In this document: positions 15,383 through 25,400 of the stretch, piece by piece
Layout of the letters: each line of letters begins with the position of its first letter
Position numbering within the stretch: position 1 is the stretch's first letter
Origin: an uncultured Bacteroidota bacterium
Lineage (GTDB): Bacteria; Bacteroidota; Bacteroidia; UKL13-3
Assembly (NCBI GenBank): GCA_903897855.1
Contig: CAIUDH010000041.1
Coordinates: 108,879-154,471 of the forward strand
Reading direction: 5' to 3'
DNA: 45,593 nucleotides
Made by a program: the position numbers and the translations under genes
Notes under the pieces: generated by a model
What the model saw: the letters and a program-made list of their open reading frames with translations, nothing else
Told to the model about the DNA's origin: nothing
Database searches by the model: none

Positions 15383-17647
15383 ATGACAGCAAAATATATC
15401 CTCCTTCTTGGCACCTTGCTTCTCGTATGGCAAAAAAAGGTGAGTGCACAAAACACGCGATATATATACAATCCACGTATCGATGTAAAGCAAGGTAGCG
15501 CATTGGCTAAACTCAAAAACCCCTTTGTAGGAGGCTTTGAAACACCACAGTTTTCCACCATTGACCTCGACCTGGATGGTACCAAGGATTTACTCGTTTT
15601 CGACCGAGGTACAAAAATGTATTACACTTTTTTGAACGACAAAATAATGAACATGGTGAGTTATACCTATGCTCCACAATATATCGCAAAGCTACCAGTG
15701 TGTCAGAACTTCTGCCTCACCTATGATTATAATAACGACGGAAAAATGGATTTATATGTAGAAGCCAATGGTTATATACAACAGTTCAGAAACACTAGTT
15801 TAGCTACTTTATCTTTTGCACCACCCGACACCTTTTTTGATTATAATGGAATCAATGTGTACTGTCCGAGTACCAATATCCCATCTTTCAACGATATTGA
15901 TAACGATGGCGATATGGATATTCTTTCCTGGGATCCAACAGGGTTCACCATTAATTTATACAAGAACTGGCGTGAAGAAAAGAACCTGCCGAAAAATGAG
16001 TGGAAATACAAAATAGCCGATGAATGTTGGGGCAAGTTTTACCTCACTTATTCATTAAACTTAGGCTACCACTGCCCTGGAATGGCCTATTACCCGAATG
16101 GCGATGATTATACGCCACCACCCATTACAGGAAGTGAAGCGCACTCTGGAAGCACTTTGCTCACCCTCGATATGGATAGTGACGGCGATTATGAAGCGTT
16201 GTTGGGCGACATCTTCTACAACTATTTGTATTATATAAAAAACGGGAAAAATGAATACGGCTATGCTAAAGACAGCATGGTGGCCAAAGATTCATTATTC
16301 CCTTCAGTTAACCAACGCATGCAGGTAGATTATTTCCCCGCAGCTTACTTCCTCGACGTGGATAACGATGGCAAAAGAGATATTATAATGGCCCCCAACG
16401 ATGCCAGCGGTGCAAGTAAAAACAAAGACCAGGTTTTTTTCTATAAGAATATTGGAACCGATAGAAAACCGGTGTTTGATTTGATACAGAAAAACTTTTT
16501 ACAGGAAACAAGCATTGATATTGGAGGTAATACAGCCCCCGCATTTACCGATATTGACAATGATGGCGACGACGACCTCTTCATCGCCTCCCGTGGAGAA
16601 TTTACGCGGACTTTAAATGCTAAAGATTTTATTTCCTTTTATAGAAACACCGGCACGCTTTTAAACCCGGTTTTTGAATTACAAGATACCAACTTTCTTA
16701 ATTTATCGTCGAAAAATTATAGTGGACTCAAACCTTGTTTTGGCGATTTGAATGGCGATGGCAAAAAAGATTTATTACTTGGAGATGCGAATGGGAAATT
16801 GAAATATTATATCAACACCTCTGCCGGTGGCAACATCACCTTTATTGAAAACACCACGCAGTTTGCTTCCTTCTCCAGCAAAAATTATAGCGCACCTTAT
16901 TTAGTCGATTATAATCGCGATGGAAAATTGGATTTGTTTTTAGGTAATTATGACGGCACCATCGTATATTATCAAAACACAGGCAGCACCAGTTCGCCGG
17001 TATTCACAAAGACCATTGATTCGGTAGGGAAAATTTGTTTGCGACTGGTCGATGAATACCGCACATTTTATGGCGATGGAATGAGTGTGCCGGTTATTGC
17101 CGACCTGGATCATGATGGAAAATATGATTTACTCACCGGAGGTAAAAATGGCTTATATCTTTATTATAATATTGAAGGAAAACTCAACGACTCCCTCACC
17201 TTAATTGATACCGTGGTTCGCTTTTCGGCCTCACAGCTGCCCCTCACTAAAGTATCCGGCCGTTATATTTCACCGGCCGTAGCTCAACTCGATAGCGATA
17301 GCGTGTATCTTGATTTGATGATTGGAAATAACGGAGGAGGGGTGGCTCTGTTTTGCACTTATGAATACAAAAACAAAGTTGATGGCCTAAGAGACCATCT
17401 TAAATTGCCCACGATACTCAGTATAAGACCCAACCCTGCTTCAACCCTTATTACCATCGAAGGCTTTGAACATGAGATGTATTCGCTACTCGTGTATGAT
17501 GCTACCGGCAAATTAATGACCTGTACAAACCGGCCCTCTAGCACTAAACCCGTTATCGACATTAGCGCTTTACAACAAGGGGTTTATTTTGTGGTGTTAC
17601 GCAGTGAGAATGGAACCTCCTATAATGGAAAATTTTTAAAACTGTAA
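15383..17647 (+). CDS. Secreted FG-GAP/VCBS-repeat protein with T9SS type A sorting domain (paralogue 2)
   Basis: A 754-residue tandem paralogue of the preceding gene, collinear over its whole length with long identical runs (for example YSGLKPCFGDLNGD and FLDVDNDGKRDII). Signal peptide about residues 1-22 (ending KVSAQ). The same set of about ten calcium-binding DxDxDG motifs is present, here with the seventh motif intact (GDLNGDGKKDLLLG). It has the same conserved pairs of cysteines (PVCQNFCLTYD, DECWGKF, LGYHCPGM, GLKPCFG). The T9SS type A tail begins SIRPNPASTLITIEGF and ends GKFLKL. Downstream is a strong bidirectional terminator. Substrate or ligand is unknown; surface exposure is a firm inference from the two export signals. 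Confidence 0.88.
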   Translation: MTAKYILLLGTLLLVWQKKVSAQNTRYIYNPRIDVKQGSALAKLKNPFVGGFETPQFSTIDLDLDGTKDLLVFDRGTKMYYTFLNDKIMNMVSYTYAPQYIAKLPVCQNFCLTYDYNNDGKMDLYVEANGYIQQFRNTSLATLSFAPPDTFFDYNGINVYCPSTNIPSFNDIDNDGDMDILSWDPTGFTINLYKNWREEKNLPKNEWKYKIADECWGKFYLTYSLNLGYHCPGMAYYPNGDDYTPPPITGSEAHSGSTLLTLDMDSDGDYEALLGDIFYNYLYYIKNGKNEYGYAKDSMVAKDSLFPSVNQRMQVDYFPAAYFLDVDNDGKRDIIMAPNDASGASKNKDQVFFYKNIGTDRKPVFDLIQKNFLQETSIDIGGNTAPAFTDIDNDGDDDLFIASRGEFTRTLNAKDFISFYRNTGTLLNPVFELQDTNFLNLSSKNYSGLKPCFGDLNGDGKKDLLLGDANGKLKYYINTSAGGNITFIENTTQFASFSSKNYSAPYLVDYNRDGKLDLFLGNYDGTIVYYQNTGSTSSPVFTKTIDSVGKICLRLVDEYRTFYGDGMSVPVIADLDHDGKYDLLTGGKNGLYLYYNIEGKLNDSLTLIDTVVRFSASQLPLTKVSGRYISPAVAQLDSDSVYLDLMIGNNGGGVALFCTYEYKNKVDGLRDHLKLPTILSIRPNPASTLITIEGFEHEMYSLLVYDATGKLMTCTNRPSSTKPVIDISALQQGVYFVVLRSENGTSYNGKFLKL

Positions 17648-17667
17648 ATCAAATATAGGTTTAAAAC

Positions 17668-17701
17668 AAAAGAGGTTGTACTGAAAAGCACAACCTCTTT
17701 T
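17668..17701. terminator. Bidirectional intrinsic terminator
   Basis: A perfect 12-bp stem (AAAAGAGGTTGT at 17668-17679 with ACAACCTCTTTT at 17690-17701) and a 10-nt loop lie between the convergent FG-GAP gene and rplI. The A-rich 5' arm and T-rich 3' arm give a U-tract in both directions. Confidence 0.85.
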
Positions 17702-17720
17702 ATTTATATAGTGACTTAAT

Positions 17721-18167
17721 TTACTCAGCAACCACTTCAATGTTTACATTCACTGAGATGGTTTTTGTTAAATTTAATGTAGCAGTATAGCTTCCCAATT
17801 CTTTGATATCTTTATCAAAAACAATTTTTCTTCTATCTACCTCAGCACCTTCGGCAGTTTTAATAACCTGCGCTAATTGTAACGGTGTTACCGCACCAAA
17901 AATACGTCCTGTATTTCCTGCTTTGGTAGCAATGGTATATGTTTTGCCTTCAATTTTAGAAGCCAGGGCAGTGGCTTCGTTAACGATACGATCTTGTTTG
18001 TAGCTAGCCTGTTTAATGTTTTCAGCAAGCATTTTTAAATTGCCTGAAGTAGCCACAGCACCATAGCCGCGAGGGATTAAAAAATTGTTACCATAACCAT
18101 TTTTTACGGTTACTACATCATCTTTATATCCAAGATTTTTCACGTCTTGCTTTAAAATAATTTTCAT
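17721..18167 (-). CDS. rplI: 50S ribosomal protein L9
   Basis: A 148-residue bL9 of normal length. The N-terminal domain reads MKIILKQDVKNLGYKDDVVTVKNGYGNNFLIPRG with the conserved GYGNNFLIP rRNA-binding loop, then the long connecting helix (about 45-78) and the C-terminal domain (RIFGAVTPLQLAQVI onward). It binds 23S rRNA near the L1 stalk and helps prevent frameshifting. It is the last gene of rpsF-rpsR-rplI, 35 nt after rpsR, and ends at the shared terminator. Confidence 0.97.
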   Translation of the reverse strand: MKIILKQDVKNLGYKDDVVTVKNGYGNNFLIPRGYGAVATSGNLKMLAENIKQASYKQDRIVNEATALASKIEGKTYTIATKAGNTGRIFGAVTPLQLAQVIKTAEGAEVDRRKIVFDKDIKELGSYTATLNLTKTISVNVNIEVVAE

Positions 18168-18202
18168 GATAATTTGACTTTTAAAATGTTAAGAATAAAG
18201 AA

Positions 18203-18496
18203 TTAGTTATCGCTTTTAAAGTTATCAGCAATAAACGGTAAAACTCCAATATGACGTCCGCGTTTGATGGCTTGAGCCACTTTGCGTTGGAATTTTAAAG
18301 AGGTACCGGTTAAACGACGAGGTAAAATTTTACCTTGCTCATTTAAAAATTTCTTAAGATACTCTCCGTCTTTATAGTCGATATATTTAATCCCTGATTT
18401 TTTGAACCGGCAATATTTCTTCTTTCCTGCATTGGCATCCGTTTGCGAAAAAGGATAGATCGAATTCGAGTTATTATGGGTGTTTGGTTTAGCCAT
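18203..18496 (-). CDS. rpsR: 30S ribosomal protein S18
   Basis: A 97-residue bS18. The core [23 protein letters not shown] and [34 protein letters not shown] are characteristic and bind 16S rRNA with S6 on the platform. The N-terminal extension (first 20 or so residues, Asn/Ser-rich) is a little longer than in E. coli S18 (75 residues), as often in Bacteroidota. It lies 23 nt after rpsF and 35 nt before rplI in the same operon. Confidence 0.97.
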   Translation of the reverse strand: MAKPNTHNNSNSIYPFSQTDANAGKKKYCRFKKSGIKYIDYKDGEYLKKFLNEQGKILPRRLTGTSLKFQRKVAQAIKRGRHIGVLPFIADNFKSDN

Positions 18497-18519
18497 GATT
18501 TTTAGTATTTAATTAAAGA

Positions 18520-18882
18520 TTATGCTTCTGCTTTTTTAGGTTGTTGTGACTTCAATTCACCATTGCGTCGGCGTTGATTGTAGCTTATAGAGTGCCTATC
18601 CAATACGATGCTTAAAAAGCGAAGTACTGATTCGTCACGCTTGAGCTGAACCTCAAATTTCGATACTAAATCGGTTGGCGCCTTGTATTCAAGGACGGTG
18701 TAATAAGCTGTTCCTTTATTTTGTATTTGATACGCCATTTTGGTTAAGCCCCAGTTTTGTTGATGCACTATAGTGGCACCGCCCTTTTCTAGAAAAGCAC
18801 GATATTTATTTATCGTTTCTTTTACCTGATCCTCCGTCATTACAGGTGTGAGTACTACGACGGATTCGTATTGATGTTCCAT
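18520..18882 (-). CDS. rpsF: 30S ribosomal protein S6
   Basis: A 120-residue bS6, first in the rpsF-rpsR-rplI operon. The ferredoxin-like fold is recognisable from YESVVVLTPVMTEDQVKETINKYRAFLEKGGATIVHQQNWGLTKMAYQI and the FEVQLKRDESVLRFL segment; a short basic tail follows. It pairs with S18 on the 30S platform. The promoter is one of the best in the window: TTG, 20 nt, TACCTTCG, ending 28 nt before the ATG. In other bacteria an S6:S18 complex binds the leader for autoregulation; no such structure is obvious in this short leader. Confidence 0.97.
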   Translation of the reverse strand: MEHQYESVVVLTPVMTEDQVKETINKYRAFLEKGGATIVHQQNWGLTKMAYQIQNKGTAYYTVLEYKAPTDLVSKFEVQLKRDESVLRFLSIVLDRHSISYNQRRRNGELKSQQPKKAEA

Positions 18883-18910
18883 ATATTAAAAATAAATTTT
18901 TTTAGGGTTG

Positions 18911-18941
18911 CGAAGGTAAGGAATTTACCTATAAATACCAA
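18911..18941 (-). promoter_or_regulatory. Promoter of rpsF-rpsR-rplI
   Basis: On the minus strand, TTG (18939-18941), a 20-nt spacer and TACCTTCG (18911-18918) match the Bacteroidota sigma-ABfr architecture (-33 TTG, -7 TAnnTTTG). The -7 ends 28 nt before the rpsF ATG at 18882. Confidence 0.7.
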
Positions 18942-19028
18942 ATAGCCAGGAATGAATCCAAGTCCGGTCGTTGAATCCGCGCTTAGCATTGCTTTGAAAC
19001 CTCCTCTGAACACAAGCCATGGCTCCCG

Positions 19029-21938
19029 TTACCTTATGGTCACCTCATCAACAAAAATAAAGGCATCGCCTCCAAAACCTTGATGCCAAGAGGGCAATTT
19101 GCCATAATTGAAGGCTTTGACCCTGATATAATGGTAATTCTTTTCAATATCGTGCAGTTCAAACTCTTTCCTTTGAACACTCACATTGTTTTCGGGAACC
19201 TCATTGATAACCGTTCCGATTTCTTCAAAATGAACGCTATCGGTCGACCCATAAAACACCACCCGCGTAGGAAACAAAATCCAGGAACGTGAGTCCTGCA
19301 AAAAACCAACACTGATTCCATGAATGGGTAACAACTCCTTTAAATTGATCACCGCCTCAAAGTCCTGCGACTGATAACCCTGCCATCGGCCCTTTCTCCA
19401 ATCAATACTTCCAGCTAATCCATCCAGAAGGGCTTCTTCTCCATCGGCAGTATATTGTTTGTTCGCCGCCCCCCTAATGAAAATAGAATAAGGGTTGGGC
19501 TTTTTATAAAACTTAGCCGTGGCCACTGCGCTTTCCGCCCCGCTATCGGCAATGAATATCGCTTTTACCACCATGCTCTCGCTAATCACTAACGTATCGC
19601 CATACTTATATTGAGATGATTTTGCCGTAGGCAAGGTGGCATCAAGGGTATAGTAGATATTTCCTCGCGTAAGCGCCTGAGCAACCCATTCATTTAAATT
19701 TTTAAGATTATTGGAACGAAGTGTGAACTTCATCTGTCCGTCAAAAACTTCTTGGTTCGATTCAATGACCGGAGCGGAAAGTTCCACCCTGGGGATCGGG
19801 CCATCTCGATCTGAGATCGATGCCATCCCGTAATAATAATTCCCATCTCCTCTCCATAAAAAGAAATTGTTCGACTTTACATAATTAATCCCCGATATAG
19901 GTTTTTTATACTTATATAAAATGCTTGTCGACTCATGGCTCGTAAATCGAACACTGTCAAAAAGCATATTGCCATATACCATTTCATTTGATGATGGATT
20001 CATGGGATAAAACCCCATCGCACTAAATACATACCAGGCACTCATCTGTCCGCAATCCTCATTGCCACAAAGTCCTTCGGGTGTTGGTTTGTACAAGGTA
20101 CTACAAACTTCTTTTACGTATTTTGAAGTGGAATCAATATCGTTAAATAAATAGGGAATATGATGACTCGGTTCATTGCCATGGGCATATTGACCAATCA
20201 TTCCGGTAATATCCGATTGATCGCGACCCGTTGTTTTTGAGTCGGTATTAAACAACTCCGACAACTTGTTTTTATCGTAAATTTTCCAATATTCTTGAGG
20301 CACCGCGAAGGAGTATTGCCAGGCATTGGCTTCGGTATAATGATTGTTTACTTGTTTTGGATCGAATGGCGAGAGCCAACCCCCGTTTTTACGAGGTCGC
20401 ATCAATCCGGTTTGCACATCATACACGTTCTTCCAGGCCCCTGCAAGCTTCCCGAAATAAGTGGCATCTTCCTCATGGTGCGTGAGGTATGCCATTTGCG
20501 CCACACAATGCATGTCGTAACTGTATTCCAATGTTTTTGACACACTCTCACTTTCATCTTCTATCGATAAAAATCCATTCATTCTAAAACTACTCAGTCC
20601 GAAGCGTGTGCTCATCGCCTCTGTTTTTACAGCCTGATATAAGGCGTTCAGCGCTTCCGAGCCGATCGCTCCTTTTTGATACGCGTCCAGAATTACACTG
20701 ACGCTATGAAACCCAATCATACAATTTGTTTCATTGCCCCATAACTCCCACATCGGTAGGCGGCCACTCTGTTCAAATTGGGCTTTGAAAGTGAGAACAA
20801 AATCGCGCGATCGTTTGATGTCGATGATATTAAGTAAAGGATGAAGGGCACGATAAGTATCCCATACAGAAAAAACTGTGTAGTAGTTAAAGCCATCGGT
20901 GGTATGAATTTGATGGTCGCGGCCCCGATAGCGTCCATCTACATCGTTCATAATATTAGGATGAATCATGCAATGATATAACGCAGTATAAAAATTTGTT
21001 TTCTCTTCCTTGGTGCCACCATAGGCTTTTATTCTGTTCAATTCCTGATTCCAAGAAACCTGAGCATCGTATTTTGTTTTCGCAAAATCCCATGATGGCA
21101 ATTCCTTATCCATATTATTTTTGGCTCCTGCCTCATCGGCACTCGAGAGTGCTGTTTTAACCATGATTTTGTCGCCTGCCATCACATGATAGCCCAGGTT
21201 CAATTTTGTTTCTCCATGTTCATTGGTAGAAACAATGACCTGTTCGGCTTCTTTGTTTACTTCGAAATAAAAGTAAACAAGCTGATCTTTGGCCCAGGCT
21301 TCCGATCGGCGAAAACCAGAAAAAGTGTTTTTACTAAGCGTTTTTATCCTGCCTTCCAACAACGAATCACGATGTTTTAAGTCCAAGGTAATCCAAGCAT
21401 AGCCCGACTTCATATAGGTGTATTGTTGCAGGCCCACACGAGTGGTGGCCGTTAATTCAACTTTAATCCCATTGTTCAAGAGCACTGAATAATAACCCGC
21501 ATTCGAAATTTCATTTTTATGATAAAAAGTGGCGTTAGGCACGTCCTGCTCAGAAACCGAATGGCCCGACATTTTCGCGAAGGAGGGCATAAATCCAATA
21601 TCTCCATAGTCGCTGCAGCCCGTGCCACTCAAATGTGTATGCGAAAAACCATAGATCACCGAATCGCTGTAATGATAACCGCTACAACCATCCCAACTGC
21701 CATCAATTCTGGTATCCGGACTTAATTGTACCATGGCAAAAGGGGTGGTGGCACCCGGAAAAGTATGCCCGTGGGCTCCCGTGCCAATCATGGGATCCAC
21801 AAATTGGGTATAGTTGTTTTGAGCAGTTAAGCAAATACCGGCGAGGATAAAAACCAGAAAGATGATAAATTTTATAGCCCCTTTCAAAAAACTTGTCATC
21901 GCATCAGGAACCAATAATAAAGTGTTTATCTGTTTCAT
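19029..21938 (-). CDS. Glycoside hydrolase family 92, exported alpha-mannosidase
   Basis: A 969-residue GH92 enzyme; the family consists mostly of calcium-dependent exo-alpha-mannosidases acting on mannan and N-glycans. Hallmarks are FVDPMIGTGAHGHTFPGATTP just after the signal peptide, SVWDTYRALHPLLNI, GNEPSHHIPYLF, and GNEDCGQMSAWYVFSAMGFY. The catalytic domain is followed by a chitobiase-type Ig/FN3-like domain (IYYTLDATLPT) and a discoidin-like F5/8 C domain at the end. The ATG at 21938 is 4 nt past the fRMsr stop; an ATG at 21899 (MTSFLKGAIKF) would give a more typical signal peptide, and 21959 is also in frame. No SusC/SusD genes are nearby, so it is not in a classic utilisation locus. 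The exact linkage specificity is unknown. Confidence 0.93.
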   Translation of the reverse strand: MKQINTLLLVPDAMTSFLKGAIKFIIFLVFILAGICLTAQNNYTQFVDPMIGTGAHGHTFPGATTPFAMVQLSPDTRIDGSWDGCSGYHYSDSVIYGFSHTHLSGTGCSDYGDIGFMPSFAKMSGHSVSEQDVPNATFYHKNEISNAGYYSVLLNNGIKVELTATTRVGLQQYTYMKSGYAWITLDLKHRDSLLEGRIKTLSKNTFSGFRRSEAWAKDQLVYFYFEVNKEAEQVIVSTNEHGETKLNLGYHVMAGDKIMVKTALSSADEAGAKNNMDKELPSWDFAKTKYDAQVSWNQELNRIKAYGGTKEEKTNFYTALYHCMIHPNIMNDVDGRYRGRDHQIHTTDGFNYYTVFSVWDTYRALHPLLNIIDIKRSRDFVLTFKAQFEQSGRLPMWELWGNETNCMIGFHSVSVILDAYQKGAIGSEALNALYQAVKTEAMSTRFGLSSFRMNGFLSIEDESESVSKTLEYSYDMHCVAQMAYLTHHEEDATYFGKLAGAWKNVYDVQTGLMRPRKNGGWLSPFDPKQVNNHYTEANAWQYSFAVPQEYWKIYDKNKLSELFNTDSKTTGRDQSDITGMIGQYAHGNEPSHHIPYLFNDIDSTSKYVKEVCSTLYKPTPEGLCGNEDCGQMSAWYVFSAMGFYPMNPSSNEMVYGNMLFDSVRFTSHESTSILYKYKKPISGINYVKSNNFFLWRGDGNYYYGMASISDRDGPIPRVELSAPVIESNQEVFDGQMKFTLRSNNLKNLNEWVAQALTRGNIYYTLDATLPTAKSSQYKYGDTLVISESMVVKAIFIADSGAESAVATAKFYKKPNPYSIFIRGAANKQYTADGEEALLDGLAGSIDWRKGRWQGYQSQDFEAVINLKELLPIHGISVGFLQDSRSWILFPTRVVFYGSTDSVHFEEIGTVINEVPENNVSVQRKEFELHDIEKNYHYIRVKAFNYGKLPSWHQGFGGDAFIFVDEVTIR

Positions 21939-21942
21939 ATTA

Positions 21943-22425
21943 TTAAAATAAGAGAGCAATCAAAGCAGTTAACTCTTCGAGGTATTGCTGATCAATAACA
22001 TCAAACTGCGCTAATTTTTCGGAGTCAATATCTAATACAGCAAGTACTTCATGGTTTTTGATAATAGGTACCACCATCTCCGAACGGGAAGCGCTACTGC
22101 AGGCGATATGCCCTTCGAATGTTTCTACATCATCAACCATGATCGTTTGTTTTCGGCTCCAGGCACTGCCACATACCCCTTTCCCAAAAGCAATACGAGT
22201 GCATGCCAAGGGGCCTTGAAAAGGCCCAAGCACAAGCTCATTCTCCTTAACAAAATAAAATCCAACCCACCACCAGGAAAACGTTTCTTTAAGTACCGAA
22301 GATATATTGGCCAGGTTGGCGATCAAATCGGTCTCCCCTGCCACAATTGCTTTTATTTGCGACAGGAGCTGCAAATAGCGCTCCTCTTTTGAGAGGTTAC
22401 TGTCTATTGAAATTTCATGCGACAT
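21943..22425 (-). CDS. Free methionine-(R)-sulfoxide reductase (GAF domain)
   Basis: A 160-residue single GAF-domain protein of the fRMsr (MsrC) family, which reduces free methionine-R-sulfoxide with thioredoxin. The three redox cysteines are all present: C75 (LACTRIAFGKG), C85 (GVCGSAW) and C109 (HIACSSASRSE), at the same spacing as C84/C94/C118 in E. coli. The WWWVGFYFV strand and VLDIDSE motif are also typical. The frame opens further upstream (22455), but the ATG at 22425 gives the usual MSHE-type N-terminus and avoids overlap with the divergent gene. It precedes the GH92 gene by 4 nt, so they may share a transcript. Cytoplasmic, oxidative-stress repair. Confidence 0.92.
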   Translation of the reverse strand: MSHEISIDSNLSKEERYLQLLSQIKAIVAGETDLIANLANISSVLKETFSWWWVGFYFVKENELVLGPFQGPLACTRIAFGKGVCGSAWSRKQTIMVDDVETFEGHIACSSASRSEMVVPIIKNHEVLAVLDIDSEKLAQFDVIDQQYLEELTALIALLF

Positions 22426-22468
22426 GGTAAGGCAAAGAAAAGATTTTATTGCCATTTAATAAAACATG

Positions 22469-22476
22469 TATCTTGC
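22469..22476 (+). promoter_or_regulatory. Putative -7 element of the M4 peptidase gene
   Basis: TATCTTGC lies 18 nt before the ATG at 22495, one T short of TAnnTTTG. It sits in the 69-bp divergent spacer between the fRMsr and peptidase genes. No strong -33 is seen. Confidence 0.3.
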
Positions 22477-22494
22477 ATCATGTTTTTCCACTAC

Positions 22495-25400
22495 ATGAAA
22501 TTACTTTTCACTTTCCTTATTTCGTTGACTGTAGTATGTATTTACGGGCAGTCAAACAACTCTAATCACGATTTTTATACTATTGAACGTTATAATGAGA
22601 ATCATTCTTCACCACAATATATCGTATTCAATTCAGGGTTGGTAACGGCAACTAATTTCCCCGAAAAAATAAAACTAGTGAAGGGCCTTGAAAATATCAG
22701 TTTGAAATTGCGAAATACAGAATCCGACCTAAAAGGCAATAAGCATTACCGCTACGTTCAAATATCCAATGGCTATGAAGTATTCGGAAGTATGTTTATC
22801 GCCCATGAACAGAACGGAAGTATCACCTCTTGCAACGGGAAAATATTTGAAACTCCCAAAAACCTCTCCGTATTACATAGTGCGGAAGAGGCCTTAAATG
22901 CAGTATTGGCTCGAAACAAAAACACCCTCTATTATTTCCAGCAACAGGATGTCAGTGCCTTCCTGCAATCCATCACAGGCAATGCTAGCTCAGTCAACCT
23001 CCCCGCCCCTTATTTAATGATTCTTCCCGCGCCTTTGAACGAAGTGTATCATACCTCCAAACTTGTTTATGTTGTCGACCTGTATGCCATTGAACCCATG
23101 TCGAGAAAAGTATATTATATAGATGCCCTTACCTTAGAGCTCTTGTTCACCGAAGACAAGATTGAAACCACCAACACCCCTGGAAAAGCAAATACCAAAT
23201 ATAGTGGAGTGCAAGATATTATGACCGATAGTGTACAGCAAGGCGTTTATCATTTACGTGAAAGCTCAAGAGGATTGGGACAAGGGATAGAAACATATAA
23301 TATGCAGAAAGGCACTGTTTATACAACCGCTACCCACTTTATCGACGCCGACAATTATTGGAATAACTATAATACAAACTTTGATGAGGTAGGAGGCGAT
23401 GCCCATTGGGGTACCGAAAAAACATACGACTTTTACAAAAATGTTTTGAAAAGAAACAGTATTGATGGCCTAGGTTTTAAGTTAACTTCTTTCGTACATT
23501 ATAGTACTAACTATATAAACGCCTTTTGGAATGGCTATTTTATGACATACGGTGATGGAGGAAGTGGTTATTCACCTCTCACTTCGTTGGATGTATGCGG
23601 GCATGAAATAACGCATGGCCTGACACAAAAAACGGCCGCTCTAATTTACAGTAACGAGAGTGGTGCACTCAATGAATCGTTCAGTGATATTTTCGGAGTC
23701 GCCATTGATTTTTATACGATGCCGGCCACCGCCAACTTTCAAATTGGCGAACAGTTTAGTCCGGGAGGTAGCGCCTTTCGCGACATGAAAGATCCAAAAA
23801 TATACCAAAACCCTAGCACCTATAGAGGGCAATATTGGATTAGCTCCAAGACCGATAATGCGGGAGTACATTATAATAGCGGGGTGCAAAACAAATGGTA
23901 TTACCTATTATGCAAAGGCGATACCGGTACCAATGATAATGGCGCTGCCTATAAAGTCGACAGTATCGGATACCTTAAAGCAGCGCAAATTTCGTTTCAA
24001 AATCTAACTACTTTTCTAACCCCACTCTCCAACTATGATGATGCTCGTTTCTATAGTATCTTGGCGGCAAAACAACTCTTTGGCGATTGCAGTAATGAAG
24101 TAAAACAAGTCATCAATGCTTGGTATGCAGTAGGCGTGGGAGAAGCCGACTCTTCTTTAAAAGCCAGCTTCACATCATCCAGAAGCATCTCGTGCAGTAT
24201 TCCATTCACCATCGATTTTTATAACCATAGCAACGATGCCAATGCATTTCAATGGGATTTCGGCGATGGGCAAACCTCTTCGCTGCCAAATCCTACCCAT
24301 ACTTATACCAGCTTCTCTACCTTTAATGTAAAGTTACGTGCTTATAGCTGTAATAATATTGACCGCGACTCAATCACCCTCCTTGGCTATGTAAAAACTG
24401 ACTCTACACTCGGAGAATGCCAACGAAACGTCATGCCCAAAAGCAAGGTCGGCATACCACTCACAAGTTGCAGCGGCATCCTGCGCGACGATGGCGACAC
24501 GGGCACTTATGGTAATCTTATTTACAGTGTTCGCAGTATTGTTCCGGCCAATTCATCGGTGCTTAAACTCACCTTCAAATCGTTCGATTTCGAAGATAAT
24601 TTCGACTTTCTATACGTATATGACGGAGTTGACACCTTGGGCAAGCTTCTTGGAAAATACACCGGATCCTCTTTACCTAATGGAGGTGTCATTTTATGCC
24701 CATCGGGAGCAGCCACCCTGCGTCAAACAAGCGATTATTTGTTGAGTGGAGGTGGTTTTGAAATTGACTGGCAATGCATTTCAAAAACCACTACGGATTA
24801 CAAACTTGAAACCGCCAATGATAAAATATTTGGAAGAAAGAATACCTCTTCAGCGTTAACACAAAACCAGAACATCGCCTTACAACTCAAAAGTAATGGC
24901 TCTCAATTGGGCTCGGCCACCCTATTAAAATACAAGCTAAATAATGGGGCTATTGCAAACAAAGTTGTTAACTTAGTGGCAGGCGTGGCAAATATAATTC
25001 TTGGGCCATTCGATTTATCACCGGTAGGTAGTAGTACACTCATGGCATGGGTAGAAGATGCCGCCGATGGTGTGAAAGAAAATGACACCTTGAAATTCAG
25101 TATTCGGCAAGTCGACAATCCGCCCATGGTATTGCCTTATACTGAGAATTTTGATGGTCTCGATGAGGTATGGCTGTATCAAAAAACGACTACTGTTGGA
25201 GGCAACATCAACCTTGATTACGACAACAGCTCACCCCAATGTAGGTTAAGAACCAACGCAAGTAATGTTTTTGTTTTCGGCTTACGTTCGATAACTTTCG
25301 ACAAGAGTGATCGGCATTGGATTACCGATACCCTTCCACAAACAAATTTTCTGACCCTTACTTACAACATGAGTAACATCGCACTTCTACACTCGCCATT

